Source of the DNA: Parafrigoribacterium_A soli
GTDB lineage: Bacteria; Actinomycetota; Actinomycetes; Actinomycetales; Microbacteriaceae
Length of the DNA stretch: 64,000 nt
Direction of reading: 5' to 3'
NCBI RefSeq assembly: GCF_040227235.1
Contig: NZ_JBELNZ010000003.1
Span: 372,001 to 436,000 of the forward strand
Of the stretch, positions 25,352 to 33,943 are shown in pieces. Made by a program: the position numbers and the translations under genes. Numbering within the stretch: position 1 is the stretch's first letter; every line of letters begins with the position of its first letter. The notes under the pieces were generated by a model. That model ran no database searches. It saw nothing but the letters and a program-made list of their open reading frames with translations, and was not told the origin of the DNA.

Positions 25352-25448
25352 TCCGTCCAGACCCGGTTGCGAGGCTTGCCGCTAGATAGAGTCGAACATC
25401 GGAATCTTCAGCCCCCGTCCCGTCGATCGCGAGATCCTGCGCCTCGCG

Positions 25449-26729
25449 GTGCCCGCGCTCGGGGCACTCATCGCGGAGCCCTTCTTTCTGCTCGCCGACT
25501 CCGCCATGGTCGGGCATCTCGGAGCGACCCCTCTCGCCGGGCTCGGCCTTGCGAGCGCGGTGCTGCAGACCGTGATCGGACTCATGGTGTTTCTCGCCTA
25601 CTCGACCACGCCATCCGTCGCGCGCTGGCTGGGTGCGGGCGATCGTCGCCGCGCCGTGTCCATCGGGGTCGACGGCGCCTGGCTCGCCCTCGCACTCGGC
25701 GTGGTGCTGGGCGTCGCGGGGTGGGTGGCGGCGCCCACGCTCATCGCCGCATTCGGGGCAACGCTCGAGGTGACCGCGGGTGCCGTCGCCTACCTGCAGT
25801 TGTCGATGCTCGGCCTCCCGGCGATGCTCCTCGTCTTCGCGGCGACCGGGCTGCTGCGCGGGCTGCAAGACACGCGCACTCCTCTTTACATAGCGGGCGT
25901 CGGCTTTGCCGCGAACATCGCGCTCAACTTCCTGTTCATCTATGGTCTGGGGCTCGGGCTCGAGGGCTCCGCGCTCGGCACCGTGGTCGCGCAGTGGGGC
26001 ATGGCGGCGGTGTACGTCGTCGTGGTCATGCACCATGCGCGTGCGACGGGTGCGCGGCTCCGACCTGAGCGTGCGGGCATGGCGCTCGGGGCGACATCGG
26101 GCGGCTGGCTGTTTCTGCGCACCGTGAGCCTGCGGGCGGCGATGCTGCTCGCGGTGTTCGTGGCGACCGCGCTCGGTTCGAACGAGCTCGCGGCCTACCA
26201 GGTGGCAATGACGCTCTTCGCAACGCTCGCATTCGCGCTGGATTCGCTCGCGATCGCAGCCCAGGCTCTCGTCGGTCGCGCGCTGGGCGCGATCGATCTC
26301 GACGCGGTGCGCGCGGTGCTTCGGCGGTGCCTGGAGTGGGGCGTACTGTGCGGTGTCGTCCTCGGGCTCATCGTGATCGCGACGAGCGCGGTGCTCGGCG
26401 GGCTGTTCACGAGCTCCGCGGATGTCGCAGCGCTGCTGCCCTGGACCCTGGTCGTTCTCGGCGCCTCGGTTCCGCTCTGCGGCGTCGTCTTCGTGCTCGA
26501 CGGAGTGTTGATCGGCGCCGGGGACGCACGTTACCTCGCGATCACGGGCATAGCGAACGTCGCCGTCTTCGTGCCGCTCGCCTGGGCGGTGATCGTGTGG
26601 TCGCAGCCCGGATCACCCGCGCTGGCCTGGCTCATGGCGGCCTTCGCGTTCGGCTACATCGGCGCGAGGGCGGTCACGCTCGGGCTGCGCGCCCGCACCG
26701 CGAGGTGGATGGTCGTCGGCACTCGCTGA
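25449..26729 (+). CDS. MATE family efflux transporter (DinF-like)
   Basis: 426 residues from GTG 25449, about 12 membrane segments. DinF-type motifs: ADSAMVGHLGATPLAGLG in the first helices and TGLLRGLQDTRTPL mid-protein. Cation-coupled export of drugs or oxidised compounds is the family role. The reading frame stays open upstream to 25386 and encodes the conserved family N-terminus (PRPVDREILRLA) before this GTG. No ATG/GTG/TTG/CTG start is available there except a CTG at 25437, so the annotated start probably lacks about 10-15 natural residues and the true start may be non-canonical. Confidence 0.85.
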   Translation: MPALGALIAEPFFLLADSAMVGHLGATPLAGLGLASAVLQTVIGLMVFLAYSTTPSVARWLGAGDRRRAVSIGVDGAWLALALGVVLGVAGWVAAPTLIAAFGATLEVTAGAVAYLQLSMLGLPAMLLVFAATGLLRGLQDTRTPLYIAGVGFAANIALNFLFIYGLGLGLEGSALGTVVAQWGMAAVYVVVVMHHARATGARLRPERAGMALGATSGGWLFLRTVSLRAAMLLAVFVATALGSNELAAYQVAMTLFATLAFALDSLAIAAQALVGRALGAIDLDAVRAVLRRCLEWGVLCGVVLGLIVIATSAVLGGLFTSSADVAALLPWTLVVLGASVPLCGVVFVLDGVLIGAGDARYLAITGIANVAVFVPLAWAVIVWSQPGSPALAWLMAAFAFGYIGARAVTLGLRARTARWMVVGTR

Positions 26730-26761
26730 GCGCCGCGCGCATCCGACCGACGATGCGCGGC

Positions 26762-27832
26762 TCAGGCGCGCGGCGGCGCCGTCGTGTTACCGCGGTGAAA
26801 CACGCTCGTGAACCGCTCGGCCACACCCGGCTCATCGTTCAACAGCGCAACGATTCCGCGCCCGGCCGCGCGACCCTTCTCGACCGCGGGCTGCACCATC
26901 GTGGTGAGATCGCGGTCGCCCATCCCATCAAGTCGCACCCCGTCAAAGCCGACGACGCTCACGTCTTCCGGAACCCTCAGGCCGAGCTCCTCGGCGGCGA
27001 GAATGACGCCGCGGGCGAGCAGGTCGCTCTGGGCGATGATTGCGGTGGGGCGCCCATCCGCCCCGCCGAGCAGCGCAAGTCCCGCGACCCTGCCCTCCTC
27101 GGTGAGGCTGCCACGCGTGACCCATCCGCCGGCGTCCGGGAAAACCTCGCGCACTCCGGCGATGCGGGCGGATGCGGTGTAGCCGGAACTCGCGGCCTCT
27201 CGTTCCGCGGTGAGCGTTCCGCGCTCGCGGCTCGGGTCAAGCGGAAGTACGACCATCGCGACCCGCTCGTGACCGAGCGCGCTCAGGTGCCCCGCGAGGG
27301 CGTGCGACGCCTCGCGATTGTCGAGGTCGATCGCGAGCACGCCGTCCATGGGTTCCGCTTCGACCGCGACGAGCGGGATGCCGCGCTGCCGCAGGATGGC
27401 CACGGCGGAATCGAGGCGGGTACTGCATCCGACCAGCACAACCGCGTCGACCGGCGCATTCTCGATGCTGACCTGACCGTCGGCGGTGTCGGTGAGCAGC
27501 AGCAGTCCCGAGCCGATCGCGCCGGTCTCGTCGGCGAGACCGTCGAGCATGGCGATGTTCATGGGGTCGCGGAAGGCGTCGCTCAGGCGATCCTCGATGA
27601 CGACGCCGACAATGCCGGAGCGGCCGCGGCGCAGCGATTGGGCTCGCGGATCGGGGCCCGCGTAGTCGAGGGAAGCGGCGGCGGCGAGCACCCGCTCTCG
27701 CGTCGCGGCCGACACGGGACCGGAGCCGCTGAAGGCGAGGGAGGCGGTGGAGGTGGAGACTCCTGCGAGCGCTGCCACTGCGGCGAGTGTGGGGCGGGAA
27801 GGAGGCCGCTCATCGTTTGCCACGTTCACCAT
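26762..27832 (-). CDS. LacI family transcriptional regulator
   Basis: 356 residues from ATG 27832; in-frame sequence further upstream to 27916 overlaps the operator and is unlikely to be coding. The LacI HTH is at residues 14-60 (TLAAVAALAGVSTSTASLAF, hinge ending RRGRSG), followed by a periplasmic-binding-protein-like ligand domain starting GIVGVVIEDRLS. It is divergent from an MFS transporter. A 30-bp near-perfect palindrome lies 14 bases upstream of its start, so it probably represses itself and the transporter and responds to that transporter's substrate, likely a sugar. Confidence 0.92.
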   Translation of the reverse strand: MVNVANDERPPSRPTLAAVAALAGVSTSTASLAFSGSGPVSAATRERVLAAAASLDYAGPDPRAQSLRRGRSGIVGVVIEDRLSDAFRDPMNIAMLDGLADETGAIGSGLLLLTDTADGQVSIENAPVDAVVLVGCSTRLDSAVAILRQRGIPLVAVEAEPMDGVLAIDLDNREASHALAGHLSALGHERVAMVVLPLDPSRERGTLTAEREAASSGYTASARIAGVREVFPDAGGWVTRGSLTEEGRVAGLALLGGADGRPTAIIAQSDLLARGVILAAEELGLRVPEDVSVVGFDGVRLDGMGDRDLTTMVQPAVEKGRAAGRGIVALLNDEPGVAERFTSVFHRGNTTAPPRA

Positions 27833-27846
27833 GGTTTGGTAGCTTA

Positions 27847-27876
27847 GTCGAAACGATTCGATCGAATCGATTCGAC
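27847..27876. promoter_or_regulatory. 30-bp palindromic LacI operator
   Basis: The sequence from GTCGAA to TTCGAC is self-complementary at 28 of 30 positions; its centre is ATTCGATCGAAT, with CGATTCG flanking repeats. It lies between the divergent lacI and MFS genes. It may be two overlapping 14-16 bp LacI-type sites. Confidence 0.75.
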
Positions 27877-27933
27877 CATCTCTCGCGGCTCCCGCAACGA
27901 GCGCATCGCTCAGCACAGACTCCGAAGGTTTTC

Positions 27934-29187
27934 ATGTCATCGACCACTCCGGCGAGCGCCGACCGACTCGGTTCGGGCGTGACTGCGCCCGACCGCGCCG
28001 CCCTCACAGCATGGCGCAACTCACTGTTCGTGATCTTCGCGCTCTGCGGCGTCGGGCTGGCCAGCTGGGCCGCCCGCATTCCCGCCGTGAGCGTCGCGCT
28101 CGACATCGACACCGCGCAGGTTGGCGTTCTTCTGTTCGGCATCGCCGTCGGCTCGATCACGGGGCTCATCGCCTCGGGGCACCTCGTCGCCAACTTCGGC
28201 GCGAAGCGCACCATCCTGGTCACGCTTCTGATCGCACCCCTCGGCCTCGTCCTGGCGGCGATGGGCGTCACCATTTTCGACTCCTTCGCTGTCGCCGTGG
28301 CCGGCCTCGTGGTGTTCGGCGCCGCGACCGGGATCTGCGACGTTGCCATGAACGTCTCGGGCGCCGCGAATGAACGAGCCATCGGCAGAACGATCATGCC
28401 GATCTACCACGCCTTCTTCAGCGCCGGCACGATCGTCGGCGCCGGGCTCGGCGCTCTCGCGGAGGCGCTCAAGCTGCCTCTCGAGATCCACCTCGCCGCC
28501 TTGGGCGTGCTCATCATCGTCGTCGTCATCTGGGCGGTGCGCTACCTGCTGCCCGAGGGTGGCGGCACCGACCACTCCGTGAAGCCGGAGGGAACGGATG
28601 GCTGGCGCAAGCGCCTCTCGATCTGGCGCGATCCGCGCACCCTGCTCATCGGCCTGATCGTGCTCGGGATGGCGTTCACCGAGGGCTCCGCGAACGACTG
28701 GCTCTCCTACGCGATGGTGCACGGCCATCACACCGATGCCACCGTCGGAGCACTCGTGTTCGGTGTCTTCGTCACGGCGATGACGGTCGGGCGGCTGTCG
28801 GGCGTGCGCCTTCTCGATCGCTACGGCCGGGTTCCGGTGCTGCGTGCGACCGCGGCACTCGCGGCGGTCGGGTTGCTCATCCTCATCTTCGTGCCCATCG
28901 TCTGGGTCGCGATCATCGGCGTGGTGCTCTGGGGTCTCGGCGCCTCGCTCGGCTTCCCGGTGGGGATGTCTGCTGCGGCCGACGACCCACGCAAGGCGGC
29001 CGCACGCGTGAGTGCCGTCGCCACGATCGGCTACCTCGCATTCCTCGTCGGTCCACCGGTGATCGGATTCCTCGGCAACCACTTCGGCATCCTGCACGGA
29101 CTGCTGCTCGTGCTCGTGCTCGTCGCGCTCGCCGGCATCGTGTCGTTCGCCGCGCGCGAGCCGCAGTCGATACCACCCGCCGAGTAA
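27934..29187 (+). CDS. MFS transporter (fucose-permease/FHS-like)
   Basis: 417 residues from ATG 27934 with GAAGG upstream; 12 membrane segments. Seen: SWAARIPAVSVALDI in the first loop, GSITGLIASGHLVANFGAKR for the family-wide loop 2-3 motif, and a G-rich C-terminal half (SLGFPVGMSAAADDP). This form (WAARIP... DVAMN) is typical of actinobacterial MFS proteins related to fucose/glucose permeases and YbjJ. It is probably controlled by the divergent LacI protein. The substrate may be a sugar but cannot be read from the sequence. An intrinsic terminator follows at 29197. Confidence 0.88.
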   Translation: MSSTTPASADRLGSGVTAPDRAALTAWRNSLFVIFALCGVGLASWAARIPAVSVALDIDTAQVGVLLFGIAVGSITGLIASGHLVANFGAKRTILVTLLIAPLGLVLAAMGVTIFDSFAVAVAGLVVFGAATGICDVAMNVSGAANERAIGRTIMPIYHAFFSAGTIVGAGLGALAEALKLPLEIHLAALGVLIIVVVIWAVRYLLPEGGGTDHSVKPEGTDGWRKRLSIWRDPRTLLIGLIVLGMAFTEGSANDWLSYAMVHGHHTDATVGALVFGVFVTAMTVGRLSGVRLLDRYGRVPVLRATAALAAVGLLILIFVPIVWVAIIGVVLWGLGASLGFPVGMSAAADDPRKAAARVSAVATIGYLAFLVGPPVIGFLGNHFGILHGLLLVLVLVALAGIVSFAAREPQSIPPAE

Positions 29188-29196
29188 CCACTCGTT

Positions 29197-29238
29197 CGAC
29201 AGGAAGCCGGGTGCCGCGGGCACCCGTTTCTCCTGTCG
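29197..29238 (+). terminator. Intrinsic terminator after the MFS gene
   Basis: CGACAGGA...GGGTGCC (29197-29216) pairs with GGCACCC...TCCTGTCG (29220-29238), giving a two-part stem with a short internal loop. GTTTC after the inner stem serves as a weak T-tract. It ends the MFS transcript 66 bases before nucS. Confidence 0.75.
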
Positions 29239-29303
29239 AGCGCCCGATCGGGCGAGGTCATCCTGTCGAACGAAACGAACGCGGCGAACGCTAGGCTCGA
29301 CGG

Positions 29304-29999
29304 GTGCGTCTCGTCATTGCCCGCTGCTCCGTCGACTACGCGGGCCGTCTCAGCGCGCATCTCCCGCTCGCCACGCGGCTCCTGCTGCTCAAGGCCGACG
29401 GCAGCGTGCTCGTGCACTCGGATTCCCTCTCCTATAAGCCACTCAACTGGATGAGCCCGCCGTGCTACATCTCGGCGATCGTGCCCGATGCCGAACAGGC
29501 GGATGCCGGAGTCACCGAGATCTGGAAGGTCGCGCAGGCGAAGACCGCCGACATGCTCGTGATCTCGATCCACGAGATCCTGCACGACAGCGAGCACGAA
29601 CTCGGCATCGACCCCGGCCTGCAGAAGGACGGCGTCGAGGCGCACCTGCAGAAACTGCTGGCCGAACACATCGAACTTCTCGGCGACGGACACACCCTCG
29701 TGCGCCGCGAGTACATGACCGCCATCGGGCCGGTCGACATCCTGGCCCGGGATGCCGCGGGCAAGGCGGTCGCCGTAGAGATCAAGCGCCGCGGCGACAT
29801 CGACGGCGTCGAGCAACTCACCCGCTACCTCGAGCTCATGAACCGTGACCCGCACCTGACACCCGTGGTCGGCGTGTTCGCGGCCCAGGAGATCAAACCT
29901 CAGGCGCGCACGCTGGCCGAGGACCGGGGCATCCGCTGTCTGCTTCTCGACTACGACGAAATGCGCGGGCTCGACGACGGTCATTCGCGCCTGTTCTAG
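29304..29999 (+). CDS. nucS: Endonuclease NucS (mismatch-specific)
   Basis: 231 residues, GTG start. NucS (DUF91) is the mismatch endonuclease that provides non-canonical mismatch repair in Actinobacteria, which lack MutS/MutL. N-terminal beta-barrel starts VRLVIARCSVDYAGRL. The RecB-like nuclease core is intact: GPVDILARD with the metal-binding Asp, then VAVEIKRRG with the E-x-K motif (about residues 141-163), then QLTRYLE. The C-terminus is short, without an obvious beta-clamp-binding extension beyond DDGHSRLF. Single-gene unit. Confidence 0.96.
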   Translation: MRLVIARCSVDYAGRLSAHLPLATRLLLLKADGSVLVHSDSLSYKPLNWMSPPCYISAIVPDAEQADAGVTEIWKVAQAKTADMLVISIHEILHDSEHELGIDPGLQKDGVEAHLQKLLAEHIELLGDGHTLVRREYMTAIGPVDILARDAAGKAVAVEIKRRGDIDGVEQLTRYLELMNRDPHLTPVVGVFAAQEIKPQARTLAEDRGIRCLLLDYDEMRGLDDGHSRLF

Positions 30000-30115
30000 A
30001 CGGCGTCGGAGCCTCGCCGCGGGGGCTCTTTGGCGCCTGTCTGCGTAGGCTAGGCTGCCTGTGAGCGGTCCACCCGAATGGCTGCGCAAGAGGAACGACG
30101 TACGGGTGGGGTGCG

Positions 30116-31381
30116 ATGATGGCGGGGTATGGACGCGCGGGCGAGGCCGGCAAGCGCGGCTTTCTCAGCGCCGATTCTGCCAAGCGTCGGCTTGCTCCGC
30201 TGATGCGACTGTGGCGCGCCGGAATCGAAACGAAACTCGAGCAGACGCCGCGCCCCTACGACGAACCGCACGTGAGCGCGCGCGGGCCCAACAGCGATCG
30301 CATCCTCCTCTTCGGCGCCGGTATGTCGGTCGGCTGGGGCGTGACCACCCATGACCTGGCGCTGCCCGGCTTCCTGGCCAGAGCCCTCTCGTCTCTCACC
30401 AAGCGCGGCACCGACGTCGACGTCGTCTCGCATCCCGCCAACCACCTCGATGGTGCGCTGGCCCGGCTGAGTGCCATGCGACTCTGGCGCTACGACGCGA
30501 TTGTCATCGTGCTCGGAGTCAACGAGGCGCTCGAGCTCGCCCCGACCAAGAAGTGGCGAAGCGATCTCACCGAGTTGCTCACGACCCTGGCCGAAATCGC
30601 GCCCGTGCCCGTCGTATTCACGGCGATCCCGAGGGTGCGGTCCATCCGCATCTACGACTCTGCCCTCGGTGGCCTCGCGGAGGACCACGGGTTCCTGCTC
30701 AACGAAGAATCGGCCGAGGTCTGCGCGGCCGCGCCGCACGCCATTTTTCTGCCGCTGCCCGCCCTCGCCTTTCCTGCGCCGCACCGCCACCGCGGCCCGG
30801 ACAGCTACGCCGGCGCCGCACAGGTCATCGCCGCCGCGCTGGCTCCAGCACTCGCGCGCCTCCCCCACCAGCCCGACGACCCGTACCGCCCGTTCCCTTA
30901 CGACGAGGATCGCGCGGAGATGGAACGCCAGGCGGCCGTCGACGCCCTCGACCTGTCGGATTCCGACCTCGGCCGGGCTCTCGACGAAATCCTCGGCATC
31001 GCACAGACCTCGCTGCAGGTGCGAACGGCGGTGCTCACGGTGCTCGACCACGACAAGCAGGTGATTCGCGCGAGCGCCCGCTCGCCGGTCGACGAACTGC
31101 CGCGAGCCGGGTCCTTCTGCGACACGACGATTCGCCTGCGAGGTGGCCTGGTGATACCGGATGCGCAGCAGGACGAACGATTCCGTGACTATCCGCTCGT
31201 GGCAGGCGAGCCGGGCATCCGCTATTACGCCGGCTTTCCGATCGAATCCCCCTCCGGCGAGCGCATCGGCGCTCTCTGCGTCTTCGATCCGGAGCCGCGC
31301 GACTCGACGGACGACGCGGACCTCGCCCGACTGCGCGACCTGGCCCTGCTGATGCAGCGACGCCTGCGCGCATCCGCCTGA
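30116..31381 (+). CDS. SGNH-hydrolase-like domain fused to a GAF domain
   Basis: 421 residues. Residues 60-265 have the SGNH/GDSL arrangement, but block I reads FGAGMSVGWG (67-69 Gly-Ala-Gly where GDS is expected), so the nucleophile serine is missing. Block III is VLGVNE instead of GxND, and block V lacks a clear DxxH. Residues about 290-418 form a GAF domain (LDEILGIAQTSLQVRTAVLTV ... GALCVFDPEPR), usually a small-molecule or redox sensor. No membrane segment. It is likely a cytosolic sensor or binding protein rather than an esterase. Start could lie downstream of 30116; the first 50 residues are basic and variable. Confidence 0.8.
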   Translation: MMAGYGRAGEAGKRGFLSADSAKRRLAPLMRLWRAGIETKLEQTPRPYDEPHVSARGPNSDRILLFGAGMSVGWGVTTHDLALPGFLARALSSLTKRGTDVDVVSHPANHLDGALARLSAMRLWRYDAIVIVLGVNEALELAPTKKWRSDLTELLTTLAEIAPVPVVFTAIPRVRSIRIYDSALGGLAEDHGFLLNEESAEVCAAAPHAIFLPLPALAFPAPHRHRGPDSYAGAAQVIAAALAPALARLPHQPDDPYRPFPYDEDRAEMERQAAVDALDLSDSDLGRALDEILGIAQTSLQVRTAVLTVLDHDKQVIRASARSPVDELPRAGSFCDTTIRLRGGLVIPDAQQDERFRDYPLVAGEPGIRYYAGFPIESPSGERIGALCVFDPEPRDSTDDADLARLRDLALLMQRRLRASA

Positions 31382-31425
31382 CCGTTGGCGAGCGCGGGAC
31401 GCGACGGCGCCTTAGGCTTGGCGTG

Positions 31426-32100
31426 ATGTCTACCCCATGGAGCTGCATTCTTTTCGACCTCGACGGCACGATCCTCGACTCAGCTCCCGGCATCACCGAA
31501 TCGCTCGCCTACATGTTCACCGAGCTCGGTCGTCCGGTGCCGCCCCAGTCGGAGCTTCTCCGCTACGTCGGCCCGCCCATCCTCGATTCCTTCCGCGACC
31601 TCGCCGGGATGAACCCTCGGGAGTCGCAGGAGGCACTCGATATCTATCGGGTGCGCTATCTCGAACGCGGGGCGCTGCAGAGCACCGTCTACCCGGGGGT
31701 CGCGCAACTGCTCAGGCAGGTGCACGGCAGTCCCATCCCGCTCTCGCTCGCGACGTCGAAACCCGAGCTGCCCGCCACGAAGATGCTCAACCTCGCCGGT
31801 CTCACGGGATACTTCGACGCGATCACCGGCGCCTCAGAAGACGAGGTGCGCAGTCGCAAGTCGGATGTCGTGGCCGAGGCGCTGCGCCGCCTCGAGTTCC
31901 TGGGTGCCGACATTTCCGCGCCCGTGATGGTGGGGGATCGGGAGCACGACGTCAGCGGAGCCGCGGAGCACGACGTGCCGACCATCTTCGTCACCTGGGG
32001 CTACGGCACTCCGGCCGAGTCGGAGGGGACGATCGCGAGCGTCGACACGGCGACGCAATTGCACGAGTTGCTGCTCGGCGAATCGCGCATCGCGGTCTAG
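31426..32100 (+). CDS. HAD-superfamily phosphatase (phosphoglycolate phosphatase-like)
   Basis: 224 residues from ATG 31426. Motif I FDLDGTILDS (nucleophile Asp11, acid Asp13), motif II LATSKPELPATKML and motif IV MVGDREHDVSGA are all present, with a four-helix cap between, as in Gph/PGP enzymes. It removes phosphate from small metabolites, perhaps 2-phosphoglycolate. Its TAG stop shares a CTAG with the stop of the convergent minus-strand gene. Confidence 0.9.
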   Translation: MSTPWSCILFDLDGTILDSAPGITESLAYMFTELGRPVPPQSELLRYVGPPILDSFRDLAGMNPRESQEALDIYRVRYLERGALQSTVYPGVAQLLRQVHGSPIPLSLATSKPELPATKMLNLAGLTGYFDAITGASEDEVRSRKSDVVAEALRRLEFLGADISAPVMVGDREHDVSGAAEHDVPTIFVTWGYGTPAESEGTIASVDTATQLHELLLGESRIAV

Positions 32101-32339
32101 AGGTTGATCTCGGCAGCCGGGCCCACGGTGTAGCTGCCGTGACCCGGGCAGTGCAGCTTTGTCGGCCGACCGTCTCGCCGTTCGACGGTGTGCTCGCTCA
32201 TCGCGGTGCCACACAGCGGGCACGGCTTGCTGTGCGGTGACGGCAGCGGCGGCTCGTTGAACGGACCCAGTTGCGCGGGTCCGACGACGGGAAACAGCGC
32301 ACGGTTCAGGCGCGTCCACCATGGCACTGTCGTAGCCAC
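32097..32339 (-). CDS. Small Cys-pair protein, function unknown
   Basis: 80 residues. The N-terminal half is Pro-rich (MATTVPWWTRLNRALFP). The C-terminal half carries CPLCGTAMSEH and then KLHCPGHGSY, a CxxC plus C-x-G-H pattern that could bind one zinc ion. No known family recognised. Its ATG is 75 bases from the MarR gene, so the MarR-site palindrome at 32367-32378 could affect both. Confidence 0.7.
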   Translation of the reverse strand: MATTVPWWTRLNRALFPVVGPAQLGPFNEPPLPSPHSKPCPLCGTAMSEHTVERRDGRPTKLHCPGHGSYTVGPAAEINL

Positions 32340-32366
32340 ACCGGTCCTCTCTCGTGGGCAATTTAC

Positions 32367-32378
32367 TTAGTGTACTAA
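32367..32378. promoter_or_regulatory. MarR-type operator
   Basis: TTAGTGTACTAA has 5-bp inverted arms (TTAGT/ACTAA) around GT, in an AT-rich patch between the small Cys protein gene and the marR gene, 37 bases before the latter's start. It is the natural candidate for binding by the encoded MarR protein. Confidence 0.6.
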
Positions 32379-32414
32379 CTATTTGGCGCTAGGCTGCGAG
32401 CAGGAGGAAGATTC

Positions 32415-32864
32415 GTGACGATGACGACAACGAAGGATCCACTCGCTCTCGAACGCCAGGTCTGTTTCGGTCTCGCGGTCGCGGCCCGAACGGTGATCGC
32501 GCACTACCGGCCGGTCCTGCAACCGCTCGGCCTCACGCATCCGCAGTACCTCGTGATGCTCGCCCTGTGGGAGCGCAACCCTCGCACCGTGCGCGACATC
32601 GGTGAGGCGCTGTTCCTCGAACCGGCGACCCTCTCGCCTCTGCTCAAGCGGCTGGAAGCCGCGGGACTGCTGACGAGAGAGCGCAGCGCGACCGACGAAC
32701 GCGCGCTCGATGTGGCCCTCACGGAAAAGGGTGCCGCCCTGCGCGTCCAGGCAGAAGAGGTGCCTGGCAAAATCGTGGATCGGCTCGGAGTGCCGGTCGA
32801 AGAGCTGCAGGAGATCCGTGCCACCTTGACGAAGCTCATCGCAGCCGCGACTGTAGAGCAATGA
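32415..32864 (+). CDS. MarR/OhrR family regulator
   Basis: 149 residues, GTG start with AGGAGGAAG 5 bases upstream. Winged-helix MarR fold: LGLTHPQYLVMLALWE, TVRDIGEALFLEPATLSPLLKRLE (recognition helix) and RSATDERALDVALTEKG (wing). Cys17 in QVCFGLAVAAR is placed like the reactive Cys of OhrR, and the flanking sequence is OhrR-like, so peroxide sensing through thiol oxidation is likely. The stop overlaps the next gene's start (ATGA), so it probably controls the downstream NAD(P)-binding protein. No ohr gene is adjacent. Confidence 0.87.
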   Translation: MTMTTTKDPLALERQVCFGLAVAARTVIAHYRPVLQPLGLTHPQYLVMLALWERNPRTVRDIGEALFLEPATLSPLLKRLEAAGLLTRERSATDERALDVALTEKGAALRVQAEEVPGKIVDRLGVPVEELQEIRATLTKLIAAATVEQ

Positions 32865-33850
32865 CCTCCCTCACAGTCCTCTTCATCGGCGGTACCGGCA
32901 CGATCAGCAACGCGGTGAGTCACCTCGCAGTGCAGCGCGGCATCGACCTCACCATCCTCAATCGCGGCGAGAGTGCGCGTCGCCCAGCGCCCGAAGGCGC
33001 CGAACTGCTGCAGGCGGATGTGCGCGACGCGTCCTCGATGCGCGCCGCGCTCGGTGACCGCGAGTTCGATGTCGTGGCCGACTTCGTGGGATTCACCACG
33101 GGTCACGTGCAGGCGGATATCGATCTGTTCGAGGGGCGAACGGGGCAGTACGTCTTCATCTCCTCCGCATCCGCGTATCAGAAGCCCGTCGCGCACCTGC
33201 CGATCACCGAGTCCACGCCGCTGCGCAACCCGTTCTGGCAGTACTCCCGCGACAAGATCGCGTGCGAGAACCTGCTCGTCGCGGCGTACCGCGAGCGCGG
33301 CTTCCCGGCCACGATCATCCGGCCATCACACACCTATGACCAGACGAGCCTGCCGCTGAACGGCGGATGGACCGCCCTCGACCGCATGCGCCGCGGCGAG
33401 CCCGTGGTTGTTCACGGCGACGGCACCTCGCTCTGGGTGCTCACGCACGCCCGGGACTTCGCCAAAGCCTTCGTCGGGCTTCTCGGCCACCCGCAGGCGG
33501 TCGGCGACACCTTCCAGATCACCTCGGATGAGGTGCACACCTGGGATCAGATCGCGGGCATCTTCGGCAGCGCGCTCGGTGTCACACCAAACCTCGTGCA
33601 CGTCACCTCGGATGCGATTGCCGCGGCCGACCCGGAGATGGGCGCCGGTCACCTCGGTGATCGTTCGCACTCGGTCATCTTCGACAACAGCAAGGTGAAG
33701 TCGCTCGTGCCGGACTTCGTGGCCACCACGCCCTTCGCCGCGGGCGCGCGGGAAATCGTCGACTGGTACGATGCGCATCCCGCGGAGCAGAAGGTCGACC
33801 CGCAACTGAACGAGCTCTTCGACCGCCTGGTCGCCGCCACCCGTCGCTGA
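32861..33850 (+). CDS. NAD-dependent epimerase/dehydratase-like protein (atypical SDR)
   Basis: 329 residues. The N-terminal nucleotide motif is IGGTGTISNAVSHLA (GxxGxxS form) rather than the GxxGxxG of classical epimerases, which places it with atypical SDRs such as the CSP41/NmrA groups. YISSASAYQ-like FISSASAYQK carries the Ser and Tyr, but the usual YxxxK is replaced by YSRDK, which conserves Tyr and Lys. NDP-sugar epimerase activity is possible but not assured. It is co-transcribed with the OhrR-like gene. The stop codon lies in the first copy of a 38-bp direct repeat. Confidence 0.82.
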   Translation: MTSLTVLFIGGTGTISNAVSHLAVQRGIDLTILNRGESARRPAPEGAELLQADVRDASSMRAALGDREFDVVADFVGFTTGHVQADIDLFEGRTGQYVFISSASAYQKPVAHLPITESTPLRNPFWQYSRDKIACENLLVAAYRERGFPATIIRPSHTYDQTSLPLNGGWTALDRMRRGEPVVVHGDGTSLWVLTHARDFAKAFVGLLGHPQAVGDTFQITSDEVHTWDQIAGIFGSALGVTPNLVHVTSDAIAAADPEMGAGHLGDRSHSVIFDNSKVKSLVPDFVATTPFAAGAREIVDWYDAHPAEQKVDPQLNELFDRLVAATRR

Positions 33851-33932
33851 GGCTGCTCGGTCGCTGAGCCTGTCGAAGCGTCGCCGTCCCCTCGGTCGCT
33901 GAGGCTGCTCGGTCGCTGAGCCTGTCGAAGCG
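33843..33932. repeat. Two 38-bp direct repeats of the CTGAGCCTGTCGAAG family
   Basis: A 38-bp sequence containing two GGTCGCTGAG-type blocks is present at 33843-33880 and again at 33895-33932, separated by 14 bases. The first copy includes the stop codon of the epimerase gene. It belongs to the same family as the elements at 18030 and 63841. Confidence 0.85.
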
Positions 33933-33943
33933 CCGAAAGCGCG

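Noticed and set aside
32861..33850. Assignment as UDP-glucose 4-epimerase (galE)
   Set aside because: The nucleotide motif is GxxGxxS and the flanks resemble atypical SDR proteins, so a specific epimerase name is not justified.
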